A stretch of 64,000 nucleotides of DNA from Mycolicibacterium litorale (GTDB taxonomy: Bacteria; Actinomycetota; Actinomycetes; Mycobacteriales; Mycobacteriaceae): positions 5,766,001-5,830,000 of the forward strand of contig CP019882.1 in the NCBI GenBank assembly GCA_002007745.1, in the 5' to 3' direction. Position 1 is the stretch's first letter. Every line of letters starts with the position of its first letter. Of the stretch, positions 9,847 through 18,013 are shown piece by piece. The notes under the pieces are model-generated. The model worked only from the letters and a program-made list of their open reading frames with translations. It was not told the origin of the DNA and made no database searches. The position numbers were made by a program, and so were the translations under genes.

Positions 9847-10800
9847 ATGACCCCGATCGCCGCCCCTCACGACCGTCACCGCCTCTCCGCCGATCCCTGG
9901 CCCGGGCAGCCGGCGCCCGAGACCACCGTCGTGATCCCCCGCCCTCCAGGGCATGCCCGCCCGGGACCCCCGGCGGGGCCCACCTGGTCGCAGGCACACT
10001 GGACCCCCGCCGCCCCGTTGCCGGCCGGGGCCGATCCCTACCGTCGTGCCCGCCGTCGTTGGATGCTGGCGGGAGTGGGTATCGTCGCCGCGACCGCCGC
10101 CACCGTCGGGTTGCTCGCCGTGACTGTATCCGGCTCCCAATCAGGAACGCGCACATCAGGTTCTGATGCCGGGGTGCCGGTGCCACCGCTACCCACCAAG
10201 AGCTCCCCGGTCCCCCGCACCCCAGCGAGCACGGTCGACGACGCCGCGCTGCCGGCGCTCCTGCCCGATGCCGCCACCCTCGCCCAGATCATGGGCGCCG
10301 CCGCACTCACCGAGGTCCCCGACCTCAGCGGTCCACAGCTGTTCACCGACACCAGCGACCCCGCCCAGTGCGTCGGCATCGCCATCCCGGGTGCGCGAGG
10401 CGCCTACGCCGGCACCTCCTGGCGCTCCACCTACACCCAGACGCTCAAAGATCCGGCCGGCAGCAGATCGCCGCACATGGTGTTCAACACGGTCACCACC
10501 TTTCCCACTGCTGCCGCCGCAGCCGACTTCACCACCCGACAACTCGGCGTCTGGCAGGACTGCCAGGGCATACCGATCACCACCAACCCCGGCGACCACG
10601 CGATGACCTGGAACGCCCGAGACGTCACCCGGGGCCGGTCACTGACCGCCACCATCCAGCCGCAGAATTCCGATGTGATCTGCCAGCGCGCGCTGACCGC
10701 GGTGCAGAACACCGTCGTCGACGTTCAGGCCTGCAGCCTCGACGTGACCAACGAGGCCGAGGTCATCACCACGACGATCGCGGCACGAATCCACCCGTGA
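9847..10800 (+). CDS. Membrane-anchored PknH_C sensor domain protein without a kinase
   Basis: 317 aa. ATG at 9847 follows an AAGGAG at good spacing. The cytoplasmic N-terminus (about 1-68) is short and Pro-rich and no kinase domain is present. One TM helix (about 72-93) leads to a PknH_C domain (about 130-317) with the four cysteines (DPAQC, WQDC, VIC, DVQAC). It could bind the same ligand as the kinase sensors and act as decoy, co-receptor or heteropartner; that is inference. Promoter-like sequence upstream suggests it begins a new transcription unit. Confidence 0.75.
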   Translation: MTPIAAPHDRHRLSADPWPGQPAPETTVVIPRPPGHARPGPPAGPTWSQAHWTPAAPLPAGADPYRRARRRWMLAGVGIVAATAATVGLLAVTVSGSQSGTRTSGSDAGVPVPPLPTKSSPVPRTPASTVDDAALPALLPDAATLAQIMGAAALTEVPDLSGPQLFTDTSDPAQCVGIAIPGARGAYAGTSWRSTYTQTLKDPAGSRSPHMVFNTVTTFPTAAAAADFTTRQLGVWQDCQGIPITTNPGDHAMTWNARDVTRGRSLTATIQPQNSDVICQRALTAVQNTVVDVQACSLDVTNEAEVITTTIAARIHP

Positions 10801-10885
10801 GTCGTGAGACGCCGGCGCCCGCGCCGAGACAGTAATCTGGGTTGAACCGCATCATCCGCCGCACCCCGTCAAGGTTGACCAGCCC

Positions 10886-11962
10886 GTGCCCGAAGCCGAT
10901 ACCGGCGCGCTCGATGCCACCGAGTTCCGTCCGCGGAGCCGTCCTGAGCCGCTGGTGCTCAGATGCGCTCAGCACCGCCACCTCCTCGATCCCGACGGCG
11001 GTGAGGTCACGGTGGGTCGGGGTGCGGCGTGCACCGTCCGACTCGACTTCAGCTGGCTCTCGCGTATCCACCTGAAGGTGACGTCCGATCACGGGCAATG
11101 GACCGCCACCGACACCAGCCGCAACGGCATCTTCGTCGACGGCCGTCGCTGCACCACGGTCCCGGTGGGCGCCGGCACCGTCATCCATCTCGGTGACCCT
11201 GAAGGGTTGGCGGTGAGCTTCCATGACCCGTCCGATGACAGCGCCGGCGGTGACCGGGTCTTCGGCGAGATCACCGACCCGGGCATGGTTCGCGCCGGCC
11301 GCGCCGTCGCCGAGCGCCGCAAGGCGCTGGGCATCACCCAGCGCGACATGGCCGCCAGCGGAGTGCTCAACGCGGGCGCCCTGGTGAGCTTCGAGAAGGC
11401 CCGAAGTTGGCCCCACGAACGGACTTTGGCCAAGTTGGAGCAGGCGCTGCAGTGGCCGGCCGGCACCATCACCGCGATACGGCGTGGGGAGGTCGCTCCC
11501 GACGAGACCACCCAGGTCGTCGCCACGACGGTCGCCACACCACTGATCACCCAGAGCATCCAGTTGGCGCTGAACGGAATCGACGCCGCCACGTCGGCAC
11601 TTCCCGCGGCCGACTCCGACGATTTCCCGGCGCGCATAGCGGCCATCCTCGCCGACTTGCGGGCGTTGCACACAACCGTCGGCCAGGCCGTCGAAGCCAG
11701 CCCTGGGGTCCCTGCCCTAGCCGTCGCCCTGGGCGCGACGCGCCGGCGATACGACGACCTGATGATGCTGGCCGCCAGCGCCCCTGCTGCCACGCTGGGC
11801 CAACGCCTCTACGCCGCGCGCCGCCGCGTCAATCTCACCGAGGCAGACGCTGCGCGGGCCGCGGGTCTGCCGACCGAGATCATCGTCGCGGTCGAGGCCG
11901 AGCAGCCAGCCACGCCACAGGTGCGAACGGCGATGGAAACCCTGATCGGGCAACTGAGCTGA
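10886..11962 (+). CDS. FHA domain - XRE-type HTH regulator
   Basis: 358 aa from GTG at 10886. Residues about 28-112 form an FHA domain: VTVGRGAACTV, then the SRIHLKV and DTSRNGIFVDG segments, containing the Gly-Arg, Ser-x-x-His and Asn-Gly residues that read phosphothreonine. A lambda-repressor/XRE-like HTH follows at about 136-200 (RAVAERRKALGITQRDMA). The C-terminus (about 305-350, RLYAARRRVNLTEADAARAAG) looks like a second HTH. Phosphopeptide binding joined to DNA binding suggests a transcription factor controlled by the neighbouring kinases. A paralog lies on the opposite strand at 12311-13440. Confidence 0.7.
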   Translation: MPEADTGALDATEFRPRSRPEPLVLRCAQHRHLLDPDGGEVTVGRGAACTVRLDFSWLSRIHLKVTSDHGQWTATDTSRNGIFVDGRRCTTVPVGAGTVIHLGDPEGLAVSFHDPSDDSAGGDRVFGEITDPGMVRAGRAVAERRKALGITQRDMAASGVLNAGALVSFEKARSWPHERTLAKLEQALQWPAGTITAIRRGEVAPDETTQVVATTVATPLITQSIQLALNGIDAATSALPAADSDDFPARIAAILADLRALHTTVGQAVEASPGVPALAVALGATRRRYDDLMMLAASAPAATLGQRLYAARRRVNLTEADAARAAGLPTEIIVAVEAEQPATPQVRTAMETLIGQLS

Positions 11963-11978
11963 ATGCTGGGCCGCGGTG

Positions 11979-12314
11979 TCACCGTGCGGTGGCGTAGTAG
12001 CTGAACAGGGGCAGCGCCATCACGCCGGCGCCCACCGCGCCAACCAGCAGCAGTAGGTTGACTCCGGCTCGCGAGAATTCCCGGTCGCAGCTGATGGCCG
12101 CGACGGCCGCGAGGAACGCACCCACCGCGGCGACGGTGGCGACCCAGGCCGAGTCGGCGAAATCGCCACTGCGCGTTCCGCCGTCGAAGTCGCGGGCGAA
12201 ATCCGCCGACGTCCAGACCGAGAGCGCGACGACGCCACCGGCGACGAGTAGGACCCCGGCGATGAGTTGACAGGCGCCCAGTAGGGTTCTGCGGCGTCGG
12301 CTCCACCTCGTCAT
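11979..12314 (-). CDS. Small membrane protein, probably three TM segments
   Basis: 111 aa. A basic N-terminus (MTRWSRRRR) is followed by three hydrophobic stretches (about 12-32, 57-75 and 84-104), so it is an integral membrane protein. Its ATG overlaps the stop of the FHA-HTH gene upstream on the same strand (ATGA), which implies translational coupling. It ends 17 bp from the convergent FHA-HTH gene. I recognise no family. A membrane partner for the FHA-HTH regulator is a reasonable guess from the coupling. Confidence 0.6.
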   Translation of the reverse strand: MTRWSRRRRTLLGACQLIAGVLLVAGGVVALSVWTSADFARDFDGGTRSGDFADSAWVATVAAVGAFLAAVAAISCDREFSRAGVNLLLLVGAVGAGVMALPLFSYYATAR

Positions 12315-13440
12315 CGCGTCGGCAGCACTTGGCGGATGAAATCTTCCAGCGCCGCCCGCGCGAGGGGATCGACAGGTCCGTCGGCCTCCGCGGCGGCTAC
12401 CAGGTACCCCTCGACTCCGGCGACGTTGGCCACCTCTTCGACATTCAGCCCGCTGGCGTAGCGGGCCGCATACAGCCGCGGACCCAGGCTCGCCCCCGGA
12501 GCCTGCGCGGCTTTCAGCATCAGGTCGTGGTGGCGGCGACGAACCATGCCCAGCGACAACGCAACTGCCGACGAGCCTCTGGCGGTACGGGCCGCATTGG
12601 CCGCGACCTGCTCCAGCCGGCGCAGGTCAGCCAGCAGCGCACTGGCACGGGGCAGGAAGTCGGGAGCCGTTGGCTGCGGCAACGCGTCGATCGCGGTCGC
12701 CAACGGCGCCAGCGCGACATCGACGACGTCTGCCATGAACGGGGCGTCGGTGGCGGTGGTGGTGGTCACCGTGGTCTCACCCGCTGCGGCGTCACCACCG
12801 CGCAGCCGCTCCAGCGTGCCCGCCGGCCACTGCAGAGCCGCCTCCAGACGAGCCCGCGTAGAAGCGCGCGGCCACCTTCTGCCCTTCTCCAACGCGATCA
12901 GCGAATGAGTGGTGATCACCCCGTCCCGACTGAGCTGACGCTGGCTGAGACCGAGCTCTTCGCGACGCGCACCGACTGAGTGACCGACCCGCGCGATATC
13001 GGGATGCGACACCGAATCGTCGCCGTCATCCTCATCGTCGGTCTCGTCCTGATCGGTCGGTGCACTGCCAGCCGGCGAGACCACAGCCGTGATCTCCTCG
13101 GCACCGTCCGCGTCCTGCAGCTGTTGCACCGGAGCGGCAGCGAGCCGGAAGCTGACCGGAATGCCTTGCGGGTGGCCCAAATACAAGGTCATCCCGTCGG
13201 CCACCGGGACCGAAGAGTAGCGCTGCCCCTGGTAGAAAACGCCATTGGTGCTGGTGTCGACACCCAGCCAACCCCCGGATGCGGTTCCAGACGCAGGTGG
13301 CGCCGGGAGATCCGCTCGTCCGGGATCGGGATCACCGAGCCGTTGTCGCGGCCGAGCACCACCGGACCACCTGTCGGATTCAGCGTGCGGGACTGGCCGC
13401 CGACCGAGATGACCAATGTGGGCGTCTGCTCCATCAACAA
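12311..13440 (-). CDS. FHA domain - XRE-type HTH regulator, paralog; one apparent frameshift
   Basis: Restored length about 376 aa. The N-terminal FHA domain has VVLGRDNGSVI, RISRRHLRL and, after the break, VDTSTNGVFYQG. An acidic linker, an XRE-type HTH (ARREELGLSQRQLS) and a C-terminal HTH-like segment (RLYAARYASGLNVEEVANVAG) follow, the same order as in 10886-11962. A base is missing at the CCCCC run 13272-13276; adding one restores PHPGGWLGVDTSTNG. The gene is divergent from 13757 across a region of repeated palindromic elements, consistent with autoregulation. It is coupled to the small membrane protein gene downstream. Confidence 0.7.
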
Positions 13441-13756
13441 CTTCCTCCGTGTCAGTGATGCACCGCCATGCTACATCACTGATGCATCTAGCCGAGCCAG
13501 AAATTGCGTAGTGGCATCATCCGCCGGGCCACCCGCCACCGGACTTCATCCGTCGACAACCGCGCCGATAACGCCTTTCTCCTAGTGAAAGCCCGTTAAC
13601 TGTCGCCACGGCCGTGGGCCCGCGATCATAAGAGGTGCAGCTTCGTCACGACCCGGTGATGACACTAGTCTTGCGCTGATGCATCTTCTGGCCTTACAGT
13701 GACATCACATCGCGGTGGTTGATACATCACCGCATCGAAGACGGACGGAGCACGTC
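13441..13756. promoter_or_regulatory. Divergent intergenic region with repeated TGAT-NN-ATC(A/T) elements
   Basis: No gene is supported in these 316 bp between two divergent genes. The region is less GC-rich than its surroundings. The 11-mer CTGATGCATCT occurs twice, exactly, at 13479-13489 and 13676-13686. Related palindromes are TGATACATCA (13720-13729) and GTGACATCAC (13699-13708), and a half-match GTGATGCAC is at 13455-13463. Elements lie close to both start codons. They look like binding sites for a dimeric HTH protein, most simply the FHA-HTH regulators encoded next to them. Confidence 0.5.
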
Positions 13757-14074
13757 ATGACCTACCCTCATCCCGGCCACCGATACGGGCAATTCCATCC
13801 GGGCGCGCAGCACACCTACGGCGAGCCGCTGTTCAGCGTCCGAGTGCGCAAGCATTACGGCCTGTTCATGGCGTGGTCCATGCGCACCTACACCATCACC
13901 GGCACGCGCACCCAGTGCGAGCAGGCCTTGCACCAAGCCCAGATCCACAATGTCCTCGCTGGCTGGTGGAGCCCGTTGTCACTGCTGCTGTTGAACTGGA
14001 TCGCGTTGATCGCCAACGCTTCTGAACGCTCCCGGCTGCATCGGGCCGCGATTCCCACCAACGCCACCCGCTGA
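13757..14074 (+). CDS. Hypothetical protein with one C-terminal hydrophobic segment
   Basis: 105 aa from ATG 13757, with GGAG at 13747-13750 upstream. The N-terminal 25 residues are rich in His, Pro, Gly and Tyr. The middle (VRKHYGLFMAWSMRTYTITG) resembles a small beta-rich domain. A hydrophobic segment near residues 73-90 (WWSPLSLLLLNWIALIANA) may insert in the membrane. I do not recognise a family. It opens the second run of envelope genes, divergent from the FHA-HTH gene and under the shared palindromic elements, and is followed after 31 bp by a sensor lipoprotein. Confidence 0.5.
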   Translation: MTYPHPGHRYGQFHPGAQHTYGEPLFSVRVRKHYGLFMAWSMRTYTITGTRTQCEQALHQAQIHNVLAGWWSPLSLLLLNWIALIANASERSRLHRAAIPTNATR

Positions 14075-14105
14075 GCCATCTGCAAACCCGAGGAGAACAC
14101 CGGCC

Positions 14106-14792
14106 ATGTCTCGACTTCGTGCGCTCACCGTGGCCACGGCCTGCGCAACCACCGTCCTGTCCGCCTGCGCCAGCACGGTCGAGGGGACAGCACATCTGGC
14201 CGCCGGGGCGGCCAGCAAGAACGTCACCGCCGACGCGTTCGACGCGCTGCTGCTCTCCCCGGGCGATGCGGCCGCGGCCGCCGGTACGCCAACACTGAGT
14301 TTGGACGGCGACAGTACCGATCCGGCCCAGGCCCAGTCGTTGAGCGACGCCTCGTGTAGCGGCGCCGGATGGGTTCTGCTCAACGACGTCTACCACGGCA
14401 CCGGCTATCTGCAGGTGCACTGGGGCCGCTGGTCGGCACCCAAACCGACCTATCTAATGGTCTTCCAGGGTATTGCGCGGTATCCGACAAGTCTGAAAGC
14501 CAACGACTTCCTGACACAGTCGACCAAGAAATGGACCGAGTGTGCGGGAAAGTCGGTCAGCCGGCAGTTCAGTGACGGATCCGACGTCGTAACCCTCGGC
14601 ACCCCGGCAGTCCAGGACGGGATGGTGACCACCGTCAACCTCTTCGAGGGCGGCGGTGGGTCGGGCTGTTCGCACTCGCTGACCGTCAAAGCCAACGTCG
14701 TGATCGAGGCGATGGCCTGCACCGACACCAACCTCACACCGCAGCGCAGCCAGGCCGTCGCCACCGCCATTGCCGATCGGGTGCAGCTATGA
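14106..14792 (+). CDS. PknH_C-like sensor lipoprotein, copy A
   Basis: 228 aa, ATG 14106 with GAGGAGA upstream. The signal peptide ends VLSAC, a lipobox. The mature domain has the four-cysteine pattern of PknH_C (DASC, WTEC, GC, EAMAC) and the KANVVIEAMAC ending. It is therefore a membrane-tethered sensor-type domain with no kinase. The next gene is a paralog whose start overlaps this stop (ATGA), so the two are probably made together in similar amounts. They may bind ligand and present it to the kinases; no experimental role is known to me. Confidence 0.7.
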   Translation: MSRLRALTVATACATTVLSACASTVEGTAHLAAGAASKNVTADAFDALLLSPGDAAAAAGTPTLSLDGDSTDPAQAQSLSDASCSGAGWVLLNDVYHGTGYLQVHWGRWSAPKPTYLMVFQGIARYPTSLKANDFLTQSTKKWTECAGKSVSRQFSDGSDVVTLGTPAVQDGMVTTVNLFEGGGGSGCSHSLTVKANVVIEAMACTDTNLTPQRSQAVATAIADRVQL

Positions 14793-15514
14793 GGCGCCTG
14801 GCCCTCGCTGTGAGTGCCGCCGTCGTGTTGGCCGGTTGCACCTCGACCACCACGGGAACGCCTCATCCGGGCGACTCCCCCGGCGAGCAGCCGGCGCCGG
14901 CGCAACCGGTGGCCGCCGTCGCCGGCGACCAACTTCCCGGTATCGCCCTGCCGGTGGCCGCGGTCGAAGAGATCATCGGCACTCCGCTGCCGGAACTCGG
15001 CTCACCTCCGCAGCGGCGCATCGTGTACCTCGGCCCGCCCACCCTGGACAAGCCCGACTGTGCCCCAATGTGGGTGGTGGGCCAGAAGACCGCCTATGAC
15101 GGCACCGGCTGGCTCGACGCCTGGGGGGTGGTGAGCGCATCAGCACCGCTGGCGCCGGTCCCGCAACGGTTCAGCCAGGCGCAATCCTCCTACGCGGAGT
15201 TTCTGGCCACCTATCCGTCGGCCAGCGTCGCGAAGTCGGCACTGCAGGTGTTCGCCGCGGCATTGCAGAAATGCGACATGGATCAGTTCAACGTGGACGG
15301 CATGTCGTGGATCACCGACAAGGTCGCCTACAGCCAACCCACGATCGTGGCGGCATCGCTGTTCGAACTCGACGGACGGAACGAAGGATGCGCCGTGCGG
15401 GTGGGCGCCAAAGCCAACGTCACCGTCGAGCTTCACCTGTGCGGCGACAAGGACACGATCGGCCCGCAGGCGGATACCGCCATCACCACCGCGCTGGCCC
15501 GCGTGCCCGCCTGA
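14789..15514 (+). CDS. PknH_C-like sensor lipoprotein, copy B
   Basis: 241 aa. The signal peptide ends with VVLAGC. The mature domain has the same cysteine layout (KPDC, LQKC, GC, ELHLC) and ends with the TVELHLC strand plus helix of the family. It overlaps the upstream paralog by 4 bp. The family resemblance is weaker around the first cysteine, so assignment rests on the C-terminal half. A DUF4333 gene follows after 57 bp. Confidence 0.65.
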   Translation: MRRLALAVSAAVVLAGCTSTTTGTPHPGDSPGEQPAPAQPVAAVAGDQLPGIALPVAAVEEIIGTPLPELGSPPQRRIVYLGPPTLDKPDCAPMWVVGQKTAYDGTGWLDAWGVVSASAPLAPVPQRFSQAQSSYAEFLATYPSASVAKSALQVFAAALQKCDMDQFNVDGMSWITDKVAYSQPTIVAASLFELDGRNEGCAVRVGAKANVTVELHLCGDKDTIGPQADTAITTALARVPA

Positions 15515-15571
15515 CCCACCCCCGCCACTCCCCATATATCCGCACTCCAACCCAGAATCGGAGGACCACTC

Positions 15572-16201
15572 ATGACAATCGACTCCCCCGGACCCGGCCA
15601 TCGTCCACCACCGGACGGCGTCGACCCGCTGGCCTACGAGGTGACCCGGGTCATCTCCCCCGCCGTCCCCGCTCCCGGCAGAGCGAATGCCACGGCGCGC
15701 ACCGTCCGAACCAGCCCCGCGCCGGAGCACGTCCAGCGTGGCCGCGGCCCGAATTCGCCCTCCCCGCAGCGCTTCACGCCATGGCCGGCCCTCCCGGCCG
15801 TCCCCGCCTATCAGATGCCCTACTACCCAGGACCGTCCCCGGATGCCCACGCGGGTCCCGCCGCGCCACGAAATCGTCGTCGCACCGTGGCGCTGGCCAC
15901 CGGCGCCGCACTCGTCCTGGGCGCCGTCGTCGCTGTGGTCGGCATCGTCGCCGGCGGCTGGTTCGGCTCGACGCAGCTCGATATCACGGCCGCGCAGAAC
16001 AGCATTCAGAAAGTGCTCTCCGATCCTGCCAACGGCTTCGGCACCGCCGTGACGGACGTAAAGTGCAATCGCGGCCAGAACCCCGCCGTCACGAAAGGTG
16101 GCACCTTCACCTGCACCGCCACCATCGACGGGACGCAACGTGAGGTCCAGGCAACCTTCACCGATGACAACGGCAACTACGACATCAGCGCCCCGCGCTA
16201 A
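15572..16201 (+). CDS. DUF4333 membrane protein, copy 2
   Basis: 209 aa and intact. The Pro-rich cytoplasmic N-terminus (about 1-100) carries few recognisable features. A TM helix lies at about 105-131, and the extracellular DUF4333 domain (about 132-209) has both cysteines (DVKCNRG and GTFTCTA). The layout matches 7087-7886, which it helps to confirm as one gene. ATG 15572 is preceded by GGAGGA. It is 49 bp ahead of the beta-propeller gene and probably in the same transcript. Confidence 0.8.
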   Translation: MTIDSPGPGHRPPPDGVDPLAYEVTRVISPAVPAPGRANATARTVRTSPAPEHVQRGRGPNSPSPQRFTPWPALPAVPAYQMPYYPGPSPDAHAGPAAPRNRRRTVALATGAALVLGAVVAVVGIVAGGWFGSTQLDITAAQNSIQKVLSDPANGFGTAVTDVKCNRGQNPAVTKGGTFTCTATIDGTQREVQATFTDDNGNYDISAPR

Positions 16202-16250
16202 CGGAACAGCGCCGGCCCGAACGTCTCCCATCGTCGAAGAAAGGGGCACC

Positions 16251-18007
16251 ATGAGTCACCCCGTCCGGCACGGCGCGCAGGTCTTTGCCTTGCTGCTGCT
16301 CGGTGCCGGTGGCGCGACCGGTTTCTATGCCACCGTATTCGGATCCCGGCCACCGTGTGCGATGCCGTGCGAGATGTCCACACGGGCTGCGCTGCTGGGG
16401 TGGTGGACGGTCGGCGCGGCTGCACTTGCCCTCGCGTCGTTGACGGTTCTCGTGGTGCGGCGCCGGCACGAGGCCCCCTGGCGGGCGTGGTACGCGCGGT
16501 ACGCGCGTTGGCCGTGGTCGGTGGGATTGGACTCCCGGTCGCCGCGTATGGCTTCCACCTGTTGGGCGACGCCTACTCATCGCCCGTCCAGCTTGCCGTG
16601 CCCTCATCTCAGGTGCCACTGACCCTCACCGCGGCCGGGCTGACCTGGATCGGCCTGCTGGTCACGGCTTTCGGTATCACCGCCGATGACACCGCGCCCC
16701 GAACCACCCGGGCGGTAGCGGTCGCGACGGCGCTCGCTACCGTGGTGACGGTCATCGCCGTGCTCGCCACCGCCCAGACCGTCGAGTCCCAAGCCCGGGC
16801 AATCGATTCCACCACGGCTGCGGCGGTGCCCGTGCTCCCGCAGTCGGTCGCGCTGGACAGGCAGACCTTTCACGTGGCGACCGGCCCGCAGCGACTCGAC
16901 CAGGAGCAGCCCGCGCAGGCCGTGATCGCGGCCGGAGCGGGATTCCTCGTCATCGACGAACAACGCGACACGATAACCGCATTCGACGCTGCCGGGACCG
17001 AACGCTGGCATTACCGGCGCACCGGTGATCTCGCGATCGGCCGGGTCAGCGCTTACGACAACGGCAGCACGCTGCTGGTCAGCCTGTCGGCCAACTCCCG
17101 CAGGTACCCTGACCCGGACTACGCCGCCATCGTCGCACTCGACGCACTCACCGGCGCCGTGTTGTGGACCTCGGCCGATCAGACACTCGTCGCCGCCGCC
17201 ACCCGCAACAAGGAATCCCCATTCCTGGTTTACCGCCGCGGCCCGCGATGGACCGCGTTCGATGCGCGCACCGGTTCTCGGCGCTGGGCGGTCGACAACC
17301 CAACCCCGTGTGGTGCCGACAATCCCCAATTCGCGGATACCACCGACCGGATCGTTGCCCTGTCCTCGTGCCGTGGGTCGGGACGCGATTGGCGGTTGGT
17401 GGTCCTGGACCCCGCCACGGGGGCGGTGACCGGCACACTCACGCTGCCCGCTCCCCAGGAGGAGTTGGCCTCGCCCTCATTGCGGTTCACCGCCGCAGGC
17501 AGCACCGGAGTCCTGCTCTCCTTCAGCGCCGTGCGCGTCGCCGACAACCGCAACATCTCGATAGACCACTACATCGACGCCGATACTCTGCGCGTCGTGG
17601 GCCTGCCGCACGGTCGGATGGCGCAGGTCGATACCCCCGGTGGCGACCCACTTCTGGTGGGTCTCGACGGGACCACCATCCTGAACACCGATGGTTCTGC
17701 CCGATGTGCCTTTGCCAAGGGCGAGGGCCCGATGGATCACAGCGGCATCTTCGGACTCGAGCCGGGCACGGTCGCGTGGACACCGGACTCGGTGTTGTAC
17801 CTCACCGCCGCCGACGGCCATCCCGTCCTGCACACCGCCCGCCGATCGGACTGTGCGCAGACGGGCGGAATCAGCCTCGCCGGGATGACCCGGGTTTACC
17901 GGGTTCTCGCCGTACCCGGCACGGCAGCCGTCTTCGCCGCCGAGTCCGACCACGACCCGTCCGATTCGACAACACTGTCGAATTATGTTGTCGGGCTGGG
18001 AGAGTGA
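16251..18007 (+). CDS. Membrane-anchored PQQ-like beta-propeller protein; one apparent frameshift
   Basis: Restored length about 585 aa from ATG 16251, with AAAGGGG upstream. The first 180 residues contain about five TM helices. The rest (about 200-585) has blades with the PQQ-enzyme/BamB-like signature, such as ITAFDAAGTERWHYR, IVALDALTGAVLWTS and WTAFDARTGSRRWAV. It is probably an extracytoplasmic propeller for protein contacts; no quinoprotein catalytic residues are evident. A base is missing at the CCCCC run 16474-16478; adding one gives HEAPLAGVVRAVRALAVVGG. It ends 6 bp before the convergent eccA gene. Confidence 0.7.
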
Positions 18008-18013
18008 AGCAGT

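Noticed and set aside
12311..13440. Calling the interrupted FHA-HTH gene and similar ones pseudogenes
   Set aside because: All thirteen breaks are the same kind, a missing G or C with a homopolymer at hand, and the flanking sequence is conserved, so error is the simpler explanation.
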